Of a DNA stretch of 41,743 bases, positions 31,610 to 40,637 are shown piece by piece. A program made the position numbers and the translations under genes. The notes beneath the pieces are model-generated. The model ran no database searches and had not been told where the DNA came from. It saw only the letters and a list, made by a program, of their open reading frames with translations. Source of the stretch: Sphingobacterium puteale (lineage in GTDB: Bacteria > Bacteroidota > Bacteroidia > Sphingobacteriales > Sphingobacteriaceae); NCBI RefSeq assembly GCF_003627955.1, contig NZ_RBWS01000031.1, forward strand, positions 1-41,743. Reading direction: 5' to 3'. Each line of letters opens with the position of its first letter. Positions within the stretch are counted from its first letter, which is position 1.

Positions 31610-32734
31610 TTACTTTATCGGAATTAGCAGTTTGAATGTGATCTTCTTACCATCAGTTAGTATATCAATATCCCCTTGGTGAAATTTCGCTATTTCTTTC
31701 GTCACATACAATCCCAGACCGAGTCCCTTGCTATCGGAACCTCTTACAAAGGGCTTAAATAGATCCGGACTATTTAATGGGTGGATGGCAGCGACATGAT
31801 TTGTTACACTGAAGACAAAATTGTCTTTTTCTATAAAAGCATTTATTTCAATTTCTTTATGAGGTTCTCCATGCTTTATCGCATTACTGATTAGATTAAC
31901 AAATGCCCTTCCTATTTTATTTTTATTACCCTGCACATGAAGGGGGAGTTGCATATTTGTTATGACGGTGCTCTTATGCACTACTTCAAATTCTCCCAAT
32001 ACTTGTTTTATTAAAGGTTCTATATTCACAAGCTCAGTATATCGTTCAATATCACGCCCGAAACGAGTATTGCTAAAATCCAAAATATCATCTATTACCC
32101 CCTTCATTCGGATGGACGCATCTTCTATTTTTTTTGCCAGACTTTTTTGTGTTTCATTTTCAAGGTTCTCGCCCAGATATTGAGATAATAGTTTTATTAT
32201 ACTGACCGGATTGTGCAAGTCATGACCTAGAGAAGATAAAATAAGGTCTCTGTTTTTGGAGTAGTTGCGTTCCTGTTCAAGGGTACTTTTAAGGTGGCGC
32301 CATTCAGTTGTTGAGCTGAAGTCAAGGACAATCATATCACCGCAAAAGGGGAACATCGTTTCAAGTTTAATCCGGTCAAAATCGACCGGCTCATCGTTCA
32401 TAAAGCTTAAGTGGCCGACAATAGTGTTGTTTTTGTTAAGTAAAGGATAGGAAATATAGCTCTTTAATCCAAATTTCTGAAGAAGTTTGCTCCAATGCTG
32501 TTCTGCGCACTGGTCGGTATTGTCGATGAAAATTGGTGCAACACCTCTTCTTATTTCCCGATAAATTTTTACATAAATATCACTATTTTGAGCAATGAAC
32601 TGTTGAGACTGATAATCATAAACACACCAATTGTTCCATTTATTGCCCTCTTTTTTGCGTATCATTCCGTACCTCATTTGGGTATGGTTACACATCGTTT
32701 CCAAAATTTTTTTGCTAGAATTAATCTCTCCCAA
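31610..32734 (-). CDS. Soluble GAF-type sensor histidine kinase
   Basis: A 374-residue histidine kinase without membrane spans. Residues about 1-140 form a GAF-like sensor domain (GVAPIFIDNTDQCAEQHWSK; SYISYPLLNKNNTIVGHLSF). The HisKA phosphoacceptor is H171 in SSLGHDLHNPVSIIKLLSQY. The ATPase domain shows the N box NLISNAIKHGEPH and the G boxes KGLGLGLYVTKEI. The conserved aspartate G1 box seems to be replaced by the shorter SVTNHVAAI stretch. No response regulator lies next to it in this window, so it is an orphan kinase that may phosphorylate a distant regulator. It appears monocistronic. Confidence 0.88.
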   Translation of the reverse strand: MGEINSSKKILETMCNHTQMRYGMIRKKEGNKWNNWCVYDYQSQQFIAQNSDIYVKIYREIRRGVAPIFIDNTDQCAEQHWSKLLQKFGLKSYISYPLLNKNNTIVGHLSFMNDEPVDFDRIKLETMFPFCGDMIVLDFSSTTEWRHLKSTLEQERNYSKNRDLILSSLGHDLHNPVSIIKLLSQYLGENLENETQKSLAKKIEDASIRMKGVIDDILDFSNTRFGRDIERYTELVNIEPLIKQVLGEFEVVHKSTVITNMQLPLHVQGNKNKIGRAFVNLISNAIKHGEPHKEIEINAFIEKDNFVFSVTNHVAAIHPLNSPDLFKPFVRGSDSKGLGLGLYVTKEIAKFHQGDIDILTDGKKITFKLLIPIK

Positions 32735-33148
32735 GTCAGTATATTTTTTGTTCTGTTGCTTTTTCCGTCTTCTGGACTGTCCTTTTTTGTAGTCTTTTTA
32801 TTTGTTCGAGAAGCACAATATCCTAGCCTTAACGATAGGATGATAAAGCTTAAACTATTACTTTTACGGCACGTAAAAGAGTAGTTATCGTGGCAGCGGC
32901 TAAAAGAATATGAGTTATCTCGCACGTAACAAATCCACCCAAACAGCTAATTACTCTAATCAATACAAAAAAGCACAGTGATTGAGTACACTAAATCTCT
33001 CATATATGCTTATTATGATAGCTATTTACTGAATAACAGTATATAGCCTCAGATCGTTTCATAATTTTTGATTTAATGAAAATTTTAAGACCATACTATT
33101 TTTGTCAGGACAAAGACGCCTTGAAAAGTGTCGGCCTCCGGAGTATCC
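32735..33148. other. Intergenic stretch without a recognised gene
   Basis: It holds the upstream region of the histidine kinase and the approach to the terminator at 33149. Minus-strand frames here overlap the kinase start and look non-coding. No RNA gene was seen. Confidence 0.4.
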
Positions 33149-33194
33149 AAAAAAAATACTAATGCCCGGATTTCCGGGCATTAGTATTTTTTTT
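33149..33194. terminator. 22-bp perfect bidirectional terminator
   Basis: Arms 33149-33170 and 33173-33194 are perfectly complementary, with a GCCCGGA/TCCGGGC tip and A-run/T-run ends, so both strands give a hairpin followed by U residues. It overlaps the end of the YciF-like gene by only a few bases of spacing and ends that minus-strand transcript. Confidence 0.88.
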
Positions 33195-33196
33195 TA

Positions 33197-33711
33197 TTAC
33201 ACTGATTCATTGACCGCTGAGATAGCTATTTCAGTAAGCAAAGTATCTGTTTGCTTTTCCTCATCAAGTGTTTGTCGTAGCAATTGTTCTGCTTCGGTAT
33301 GCTCCATCAGCTTTGCAAAAGTGTCAAACAGCCATAGCTGGCAATTTCATAATGTTCGACTTTTTGCGCTGCAGAAATTAGCGCAGCATCTAAGGCTGGA
33401 TCTCCTTCAAAATTTTCAATAATATCGTCAGCTTCTTTTAGAAGTCCTTCCATGGCTTTACATGTTTTGCCTCTGGCAGTAATTCCCAAGGAGCCAAATA
33501 CTTCCTTAAGCCGCTCGATTTGCCCTTCAGTCTGATTGTGGTGCTTATCGAATGCCTTTTTCAGTTGGCTATTTTCAGTAGCTTTGCTCATTTTTTTTAA
33601 TCCTTTCAGGAGTTGTCTTTCAGCCCCCAGGATATCTTTTAACTCGTCCAAAAACAATTCGTGCAAATGTTCGTTCGGCATTTGTTGGTTATTTTGCTTT
33701 GATTTTACCAT
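33197..33711 (-). pseudogene. YciF/DUF892 ferritin-like protein, frameshifted
   Basis: From ATG 33711 the product reads LHELFLDELKDILGAERQLL, then KMSKATENSQLKKAFDKHH and KVEHYEIASYG, the start and middle of the YciE/YciF (DUF892) stress-related ferritin-like family. After ASYGC the frame hits a stop. The correct continuation lies one base away: DTFAKLMEHTEAEQLLRQTL and DEEKQTDTLLTEIAISAV, ending at TAA 33197-33199. A single-base frameshift near 33325-33331 thus splits the gene (515 nt, not a multiple of three). The intact length would be about 171 residues, normal for the family. It could be a true mutation or a sequencing error. Confidence 0.85.
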
Positions 33712-34059
33712 AATTCTTTTAATAAGGGACATATATCAAATGAATATTGTTTGTTAAATTTACACAGGATGACATTTTCCCAAAAAATAATAAAAGTTTT
33801 AAATGCATAAGCTTTTAAAGTGGCACAAGTCGTTATTTCATTTCAACCATCGATTGGTCATCTCATTAATAAGCGCCCATACATTACTTAAGCAAAAAGT
33901 AAATCTTTTCTTTTGGTCGGACGCCCTTCCGGGCAAACAGACCTATCGGCATCTTTTCGCCACTGATTTATGGATAAATTGAATAAGGTTATTTTCAGAT
34001 GTCTTCAGATAATGAGGCATTAACCTTGCGATGTTTCATAAAATTCATGAAGAAAATCA

Positions 34060-34434
34060 TTGATGGACAATGTGATGGAGAATCAATTTTGTCAAGGAAT
34101 ACACTTGCCAGAATTTTATCTCGGGAACGATTGCGTGAAAAATTGGTTACAATTAAAGCAAAATGTGCTAATTTCAATATTGATGCAACCGGTTGCTTGT
34201 ACTTTCGGTTGCACCCCTGTCTTGTTCCCCGGCTGGCGAGGTCAGTACGATTGGTCAAAAACGACGCTCAAAGTGACAGGAACAATGCATAACACGTTTA
34301 TAAAGGGACTGTTTGACTATATTGATCCGAATAGTGAACTGGCAAAATCTTTGGAATCAAAACAGCACAGGGCCCGCCGCGCTATTTCTTCCCGATTCCC
34401 TTTGAAACGGTTAGCAAATCAAAAGGAAAAATAA
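34060..34434 (+). CDS. Doubtful 124-residue open frame
   Basis: A frame from ATG 34060 to TAA 34434 would encode 124 residues, with stretches such as LPEFYLGNDCVKNWLQLKQN and HNTFIKGLFDYIDPNSELAK. Competing open frames on both strands overlap it at 33995-34292, and no family, signal or operon link supports any of them. If one is real, this one has the best end (a lysine-rich tail ahead of the GH43 gene). The rest of 33712-34552 is promoter region for the YciF-like gene and the GH43 gene, with a short GCCC/GGGC hairpin near 33930. Confidence 0.25.
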   Translation: MMDNVMENQFCQGIHLPEFYLGNDCVKNWLQLKQNVLISILMQPVACTFGCTPVLFPGWRGQYDWSKTTLKVTGTMHNTFIKGLFDYIDPNSELAKSLESKQHRARRAISSRFPLKRLANQKEK

Positions 34435-34552
34435 CCAATGGCCATGGGCTGCCATAGCAGTAAATTGCCAAAAATGAAGTAGCTGATTGAGACGGCAAAA
34501 CATGTGAATTGAGCGCAAGATAATTGAAATAAACCTTATAAATACAAAATTT

Positions 34553-36199
34553 ATGTCAAATACATGGAGAAATGCCTGGAAATATTCCGCATTGGTGGTT
34601 TATCTCGCCTGCGGCGAATCATTATCGACATTTGGACAAAATTATCATTCTCAGGTGTGGAATCCTGACCTGGGAAATGGAAAATTTAAAAACCCGATCA
34701 TCAATGCTGATTATTCTGATCCGGATGCGATCCGTGTTGGTGATGATTATTATATGACCGCCTCGAGCTTTAACCACAGTCCGGGATTACCGATTTTACA
34801 TTCGAAAGATATGGTCAACTGGACTATTATTGGGCATGCATTGCTGCGGCAGGTCCCTGAAGCCGTATTTAGCAAAGTGCAGCACGGTGGTGGGGTATGG
34901 GCACCTTCGATACGGTATCACAACGATGAGTTCTACATTTATTATCCAGATCCGGATTTTGGGATCTATCAGATCAGAACGAAGGATATCCGTGGACCAT
35001 GGTCTGCACCTACATTGGTATTCGAGGGAAAAGGCCTGATCGATCCCTGTCCTTTTTGGGATGAGGATGGACGTGCATATCTGGCCTATGCCTATGCTGG
35101 CAGCCGTGCGGGGCTAAAGAGCGTGATTGGTATAGCCAGGATGAATGCCGAGGGGAACAGCGTGCTGGACCGGGGAATCATTGTCTATGATGGGCATGAA
35201 CTGGATCCTACGATTGAAGGGCCCAAGGTATATAAGCGAAATGGGTATTATTATTTGTTTGCTCCGGCAGGTGGTGTCGCAACAGGCTGGCAATTGATTC
35301 TACGCTCGAAAAATATCTATGGCCCATATGAACGCAAGGTCGCCATGGCCCAGAATAAATCTACCATCAATGGACCCCATCAGGGGGCCTGGGTAGATAC
35401 ACCTACTGGTGAGGATTGGTTCTTCCACTTTCAGGATAAGGAAGCCATGGGACGTGTCGTCCATTTACAACCTATGGTTTGGAACGCCGACTGGCCTGTA
35501 ATCGGAGAGGACAAAGATGGGGATGGAATAGGGACACCCGTGATGAGTTATAAAAAACCGAATGTGGGAACTTCGGTACATCTCCGGACCAACCCACAGG
35601 AGTCGGATGAGTTTGATACACCACACTTGGGATTACAGTGGCAATGGCAGGCCAATCCAGACGGTACTTGGCTTATGCCCTCCCAAGACGGAAAGCTTCG
35701 GCTTTATAGCCAACAGCTCCCTGAAGGAAGTAAGAATCTGATGGCAGCCCCTAATATACTCACGCAGAAATTTCCGGGCGATGATTTCACCGCGATAGTA
35801 AAAATACGACTACGCCCCAATGAAAAGGATCTTGGCGAAAAAGCCGGTTTTGCGGTGGTGGGTGAAGATTATAGCCAATTATTCATCTGTAAGGAAAAGG
35901 GCAGATTCCAACTTTATTATGGCAGCTGTACAGGGGCCTATTCTGGGACCAAAGAGCAGGTCAGGCTCATAGCTATGCTACCAGAAGACTTTATCTACCT
36001 TCGTGTACAAGTCAAAAATGGAAAGACCTGCAGTTGGGCTTATAGCTTGGATGGTAACAAATATACAGTCGTGGAAAATGGCTTCCGGGCAAAACCGGGT
36101 AAATGGATCGGCGCTACATTAGGACTTTATGCCAGTCGCGAAAAACATATCAATGATAGTGGCTATGCAGAAGTGGATTGGTTTCGAATAGAGAAATAA
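34553..36199 (+). CDS. GH43 family glycoside hydrolase
   Basis: A 548-residue secreted enzyme of glycoside hydrolase family 43 (beta-xylosidase, alpha-L-arabinofuranosidase and related). A signal-like N-terminus (hydrophobic SALVVYLACGE region, cleavage near TFGQ) is followed by the five-bladed propeller. The catalytic base Asp is in NADYSDPDAIRVG, the pKa-tuning Asp in GLIDPCPFWDEDG, and the general acid Glu in DPTIEGPKVYKRNG. The last 200 residues form a C-terminal beta-sandwich domain (LGLQWQWQANPDGTWL; GAYSGTKEQVRL) usual in GH43. It is the first gene of a set with a pectin methylesterase and an esterase, so pectin-linked arabinan or xylan side chains are likely targets. Confidence 0.92.
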   Translation: MSNTWRNAWKYSALVVYLACGESLSTFGQNYHSQVWNPDLGNGKFKNPIINADYSDPDAIRVGDDYYMTASSFNHSPGLPILHSKDMVNWTIIGHALLRQVPEAVFSKVQHGGGVWAPSIRYHNDEFYIYYPDPDFGIYQIRTKDIRGPWSAPTLVFEGKGLIDPCPFWDEDGRAYLAYAYAGSRAGLKSVIGIARMNAEGNSVLDRGIIVYDGHELDPTIEGPKVYKRNGYYYLFAPAGGVATGWQLILRSKNIYGPYERKVAMAQNKSTINGPHQGAWVDTPTGEDWFFHFQDKEAMGRVVHLQPMVWNADWPVIGEDKDGDGIGTPVMSYKKPNVGTSVHLRTNPQESDEFDTPHLGLQWQWQANPDGTWLMPSQDGKLRLYSQQLPEGSKNLMAAPNILTQKFPGDDFTAIVKIRLRPNEKDLGEKAGFAVVGEDYSQLFICKEKGRFQLYYGSCTGAYSGTKEQVRLIAMLPEDFIYLRVQVKNGKTCSWAYSLDGNKYTVVENGFRAKPGKWIGATLGLYASREKHINDSGYAEVDWFRIEK

Positions 36200-36316
36200 A
36201 ACAGTTTGGGCCATGCCGTTACGTTTAAAAAGCCATGAAATTACTGCAATACGTTGATTTATGAACCAAGTTTTTATATAACTAAACGAGTTAAACAATA
36301 TAATTATTTATTGATT

Positions 36317-37351
36317 ATGAAAAAAATAGATATGATAAAAGTCTTGGCAGCCTACCTACTTGTCAGCCTGCTGTTGTTGGGTTCGGGATTGCGGGCAGCC
36401 AGTCCGGAAGTGATTACTGTAGACCAACAAGGGAAAGGAGACTTTACAAGTATACAGGCTGCAGTGAATGCCGTGCGAGCTTTCCGTGGGCATTATGCTG
36501 TCCGGATTTGGATCCGTAAGGGGACGTACCATGAGAAAGTGGTCATTCCCACTTACCTGGAAAATATTCAGTTGGTGGGTGAGGATGCTGTCAGTACGAA
36601 GATTGTCTTTGATGATTATGCTGGTAAGTTAGCCAGCTGTCCAGATGAGACAGGGCAAACGAAGCTCGGAACGTTCAGCAGTTATACCCTGCTGGTACGT
36701 GCCAGCAGGGTACTCATTAAGGATTTGACCATCGAAAATGCTGCCGGACCTGTAGGCCAGGCTGTGGCCTTGCACTTGGAAGGTGATCAGATCGCCCTAG
36801 TGAACTGTCATCTAATGGGCTTTCAGGATACTTTGTACCTTGGAAAGAGCAGTGGCAGGAGTTATTTTTCCAATTGTAACATTAGCGGGACAACAGATTT
36901 TATTTTTGGTCCCGGGACCGCTTTTTTTGCGGCGTGCAAGCTGATCTCATTGCGAAATTCGTATATCACCGCAGCTTCCACAGCGCAGGGACAACCTTAT
37001 GGCTATGTATTTGATCGTTGTGATTTTGTGGCCGCGGACGAATCTGTCAATAAGGTGTTTTTGGGGCGACCATGGCGACCTTATGCTAAGACGGTACTTG
37101 TAGATTGCCTTTTGGGAGGACATATTGTGCCTGAGGGCTGGAATGAATGGAAGGGCGACAAGATGTTTCCTGATAAGGATAAAACCGTGTTCTATGCTGA
37201 ACTGGGGTCAAAAGGAGCAGGTGCGGCAGATCTTTCCGGGCGGGTGACCTGGTCCCATCAGCTGTCTACTAATAAACGCAGTATGTATAGTCTTGATAAA
37301 GTTATGGGCGATTGGAACGTTAAATTGATGCTTAATGAAATGGAAAAATAA
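36317..37351 (+). CDS. Pectin methylesterase (CE8)
   Basis: A secreted pectinesterase of carbohydrate esterase family 8, a right-handed beta-helix that removes methyl esters from homogalacturonan. The start is placed at ATG 36317, before the signal peptide (IKVLAAYLLVSLLLLGSGLR); a frame open from 36254 has no signal character there. The active-site motifs are complete: GFQDTLYLG, then TTDFIFGPGTAFF with the catalytic Asp, and the arginine in VFLGRPWRPYAKT. Length is about 344 residues, typical of a single-domain enzyme. It is about 120 bp after the GH43 gene and overlaps the next gene by 17 nt. Confidence 0.93.
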   Translation: MKKIDMIKVLAAYLLVSLLLLGSGLRAASPEVITVDQQGKGDFTSIQAAVNAVRAFRGHYAVRIWIRKGTYHEKVVIPTYLENIQLVGEDAVSTKIVFDDYAGKLASCPDETGQTKLGTFSSYTLLVRASRVLIKDLTIENAAGPVGQAVALHLEGDQIALVNCHLMGFQDTLYLGKSSGRSYFSNCNISGTTDFIFGPGTAFFAACKLISLRNSYITAASTAQGQPYGYVFDRCDFVAADESVNKVFLGRPWRPYAKTVLVDCLLGGHIVPEGWNEWKGDKMFPDKDKTVFYAELGSKGAGAADLSGRVTWSHQLSTNKRSMYSLDKVMGDWNVKLMLNEMEK

Positions 37352-38351
37352 AAGGTTTCATTACCTGCGGCTTAGTTATATTTTTATACTTCTTTTTTAC
37401 GGTGGCACGGTGTGGGCACAACATAAGGCTATTCCACGGGATACAACGTATAATACCATGCGTGTATGGCGGCAGATTAAGAAAAACTACCCACAAGCGA
37501 GACCTGCGGTGGACAGCACAGGAGCGGAGCTCAAGGTAATCCGCAATGTAGTGTATACGCATCTACCCCACACAGATTTTGGGCCACGTGATCTACACCT
37601 GGATATTATTCGACCCAGTGATAAGCTAACGCGTGCCGCAGTGCTGTGGATCCATGGTGGTGGCTGGCGTTCGGGCCACAAAGAAATGGATATGCCCATA
37701 GCTCAACTGTTGGCCAGAAAGGGGTATGTTTGTATTCCAGTGGAGCATCAATTGTCTTTGGAAGCGAAGTACCCACAAGCGATACTCAACATCAAATCGG
37801 CGATTATATGGGTCAAAGAGCATGCTGGACGATATGGCATTGACAGCAGCAGAATCGTTGTGGCAGGGAGTTCAGCAGGGGGACAATTGGCAAGTTTGGT
37901 TGGATTGACAGGAGGAGTGGGCCGTTTTGATCCTCAGGTCGAATCTAAAGCGAGTACGCATGTACAGGCAATTGTGAATATGGATGGTGTGGTAGATTTC
38001 TTGGCACCCCTTTCGCTCAATCTGGAACGAAAGGCCGACTCCCCGGATGCCTTTTGGTTGGGTGGAACTTTCGCCGAAAAACCGCTTGTCTGGAAGGAAG
38101 CATCCCCCATATTCTGGGCCAGAGAGGATCAGCCGGTCCCCATGCTTTTTATCAATAGCGGATTTCCGAGGTTTCATGCAGGGCAGGATGAACTTGTCGG
38201 CATGCTGAAGCGCTGGGGAACACCCCATGAAGTGCATTGTATTGATGTGGAAGTACATCCCTTTTGGCTTTTTCACCCGTGGGTAAATCACTGTGTAGAC
38301 ATGATCGACCAGTTTTTGAAACACCTACAGTTAAAAGAAGACAATGCATAA
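37335..38351 (+). CDS. Secreted alpha/beta-hydrolase esterase
   Basis: A 338-residue exported hydrolase (signal LSYIFILLFYGGTVWAQ) of the hormone-sensitive-lipase/BD-FAE-like type. The oxyanion motif is LWIHGGGWRSGH near residue 98, the nucleophile is in VVAGSSAGGQLASL near 180, and the histidine is in VEVHPFWLFHPW near 305. Such enzymes remove acetyl or feruloyl groups from polysaccharides. The start overlaps the end of the pectin methylesterase gene by 17 nt, a sign of translational coupling, so deacetylation of pectin or of its side chains is the likely role. The DNA of this three-gene set looks more GC-rich than its surroundings. Confidence 0.88.
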   Translation: MKWKNKRFHYLRLSYIFILLFYGGTVWAQHKAIPRDTTYNTMRVWRQIKKNYPQARPAVDSTGAELKVIRNVVYTHLPHTDFGPRDLHLDIIRPSDKLTRAAVLWIHGGGWRSGHKEMDMPIAQLLARKGYVCIPVEHQLSLEAKYPQAILNIKSAIIWVKEHAGRYGIDSSRIVVAGSSAGGQLASLVGLTGGVGRFDPQVESKASTHVQAIVNMDGVVDFLAPLSLNLERKADSPDAFWLGGTFAEKPLVWKEASPIFWAREDQPVPMLFINSGFPRFHAGQDELVGMLKRWGTPHEVHCIDVEVHPFWLFHPWVNHCVDMIDQFLKHLQLKEDNA

Positions 38352-38503
38352 AAAATGTAAAGCTACTTTACCGGGATATAGTGAGTCAGCTGAGTTTCGC
38401 TTCACTTGTTAGTTTGTTTTTGTCTATGCCTAAGTCATTATTTATACTTAACACGGATTCAAAAGAACTGGCCAATTTTTCAAAGGACAGTTCCTTCGTT
38501 TCG

Positions 38504-39286
38504 TTATATATCTGAATAATCTGTTGGCCTACAAAGGATAGTTACGTTTTTAGAAACGTTGTTCTGGTATTGCGGAAGCTCAGCCATTGGTTTATACAAA
38601 GGTCCAAAAGCTTTCCAATGTGCTTCACGCTCTGTCATGTTTTCGAAAGTCGTCAGATAAATTAAATTAGGCATGGTACTCCCTGCAATAACCTGACCAT
38701 AAAAAACGGCATTAAAATTTAGTTTTTTGAAAATATCGATCTCACCATTATTAAACATGGAAATTTTATTTGCAGCTAACTTTTCCGTTGGACCTTCATA
38801 GCTCCTCAATTCGTAAATACGTTCACTTTTATCGGTGCTTAATTTTGGAAGGGAAAGCAATGGCATCCCAACAAAGGCTTTCATTAAAATCGTTTCGATC
38901 CTAGAATATGGCGGGTGGCTATGTGCGGCATCCAAGTACTCCTTTCCCGACTCTAAATACCGTTTATCTTTTAAGATATCTACATCAAGACTTGCATATT
39001 TTTCAAGATTTGGCGATGAACTGAATACGTAAACCAATTTATCTGCTTTGTCCTTATTGTCAATCGGTTTGAAAACACCAATCTCTTTAAAGCCTAATTT
39101 GTGCATCGCCGGCAGATAGGCTTTTTCAAGAAAACGATCGATCACCTCTTCCTGGTCTGTGGTCTGGAAGTGATAAACTTTCAATTGAAAATAAGTAGTT
39201 GCTGCGTGGGCAAAACAGCTGGATTGACTACTGATAAAAATAAATAGGATTAATATCCAATGTCCCGGATTCATACTTCTGACCAT
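38504..39286 (-). CDS. NIPSNAP-family secreted protein
   Basis: A 260-residue protein with a signal peptide (GHWILILFIFISSQSSCFAHA). It has two NIPSNAP-type (dimeric alpha/beta barrel) halves: YFQLKVYHFQTTDQEEVIDR near residue 32, and RIYELRSYEGPTEKLAANKI near 146, followed by LTTFENMTEREAHWKAFG. The second half is the clearest match to the NIPSNAP family. Bacterial members are often exported and of unknown function; relatives include heme- or lipid-linked proteins. A second ATG four codons in (39274) is an alternative start. It is convergent with the esterase gene, 150 bp apart, and appears monocistronic. Confidence 0.85.
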   Translation of the reverse strand: MVRSMNPGHWILILFIFISSQSSCFAHAATTYFQLKVYHFQTTDQEEVIDRFLEKAYLPAMHKLGFKEIGVFKPIDNKDKADKLVYVFSSSPNLEKYASLDVDILKDKRYLESGKEYLDAAHSHPPYSRIETILMKAFVGMPLLSLPKLSTDKSERIYELRSYEGPTEKLAANKISMFNNGEIDIFKKLNFNAVFYGQVIAGSTMPNLIYLTTFENMTEREAHWKAFGPLYKPMAELPQYQNNVSKNVTILCRPTDYSDI

Positions 39287-39465
39287 GTGTAATATTAGTT
39301 TGATAGATTTAGATTATTATTTACTGTTTTCTTGTTATTATCTCATTTTTCTGGGCAAGATTGTTGCCTCTACTTATGTCCGCCTTCTCCATAATAAAGC
39401 GAGCTATTATTCGTGGAGAGTCGACAAAAACAATAGTATTTATTGATTGGTATTATCGTCAACCG

Positions 39466-40404
39466 TTAATTTGCTTCCACAATATCCTGTAATGCTCTGA
39501 ATAAATTTAACGGATATTCGGCCAATCTGTTGCAGAGGTACAGGTACCATTCCTGACCATACACGAAATACAGTTTTGTGGGATAACCCTCATTTCTCAA
39601 TTGGGCCAACTGTTCTGTTTGGATACCAAATAAACTTTCAAATTCATACGATTCCTTTTTAGGACTTAGTCGGTCTATAAGTTTTTTTACTTCCATCTGA
39701 ATTTCGTGATGATGCGTTGCAATGGAACATAGGTGGCCTCTTGAAAACAACTGTTCGACATAATAGAGATACCGTTCATTGAGTTTCTCTCCTCTTGGCA
39801 GAGATAAACTTTTGGCTGTTTCAAAAGCTCCTTTGACGATCCGGATACGGCCCCTTTCCTTGCACATGGCCTCAAAATCATCTGCCGTACGATGGAGGTA
39901 AGCCTGCAGCGTAATGGAAAGATTTGAGAATTCTTTAGAGCCCTTCTGGTAGAGTTTTAATATCCTGTCAGTTCTTTCAGTGCCCTCAGCACTGATGATC
40001 ACTTCCTTGTCATTCGCTATTTCGCATATTTTGGAAAGGTTTTCATAACAGAGGTTTTCAGAGATTTCCAGTCCAATGTGCGAGAGGTCGAGTGAAATCG
40101 TTGAATTGAGTTTTTTTTGATTTATTGCGTTACAAATATTTAAAAACTCATCTGTCGCTTTAGTCGCTTCCTGAACGGATCGCGTGCTTTCCCCCATGTA
40201 CTCGATGGAACATTTAAAACCTTCATCATTTGAATTCTGTACCTTTTTTAGCGTTTCAGTAAGGTTTTCTCCTCCGATATAGCGATCTGCGGCTTTCTTC
40301 ATCAGCTTATAGAGTGCTTCGTTATTCAAAACATAAGCTTTGGCATCTTCATTTAATGCAGCCTTCCTTAGTGCTTCAGCACCAGCTGTTAATAACTGTT
40401 CCAT
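39466..40404 (-). CDS. Proline dehydrogenase-family protein (single domain)
   Basis: A 312-residue FAD-dependent oxidoreductase of the proline dehydrogenase (PRODH/PutA N-domain) family, which oxidises L-proline to pyrroline-5-carboxylate. Landmarks in order are EYMGESTRSVQEATKATDEF, ISLDLSHIGLEIS, ITLQAYLHRT, RIRIVKGAFE, SIATHHHE and YEFESLFGIQTEQL, all at barrel-strand positions. The final helix normally carries RRxxE, whose two arginines hold the proline carboxylate; here it reads YLCNRLAEYP, so the first arginine is Asn292 while Arg293 and Glu296 remain. It may act on another substrate. No P5C dehydrogenase lies beside it. Confidence 0.85.
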   Translation of the reverse strand: MEQLLTAGAEALRKAALNEDAKAYVLNNEALYKLMKKAADRYIGGENLTETLKKVQNSNDEGFKCSIEYMGESTRSVQEATKATDEFLNICNAINQKKLNSTISLDLSHIGLEISENLCYENLSKICEIANDKEVIISAEGTERTDRILKLYQKGSKEFSNLSITLQAYLHRTADDFEAMCKERGRIRIVKGAFETAKSLSLPRGEKLNERYLYYVEQLFSRGHLCSIATHHHEIQMEVKKLIDRLSPKKESYEFESLFGIQTEQLAQLRNEGYPTKLYFVYGQEWYLYLCNRLAEYPLNLFRALQDIVEAN

Positions 40405-40637
40405 TTTGCAATCTTAAAATTTACCATGCAAAATACATAAATTAAATTATGTTGTGTCAACATATACTGTTTAATATTATCCATATGTTCTCCATCTATG
40501 GGGAACCTGTTTTCAACCTTTTACGCTCAAAAACTTATATTTTCGAACATATTATTCTTATTGGGATGTTACTTTCCTTGTCTATTGTTTGACCCAATAA
40601 AAAGTTTTTGAAAAAATGCCTTTATGGGCTACGATTT

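Noticed and set aside
32674..32925. Minus-strand frame overlapping the histidine kinase start
   Set aside because: Low-complexity, serine- and lysine-rich product with no motif; it overlaps the kinase N-terminus in another frame.
33995..34292. Competing open frames on both strands near 34 kb
   Set aside because: They overlap each other, have basic, low-quality composition and no recognisable motif. Only one doubtful frame in the area is listed.
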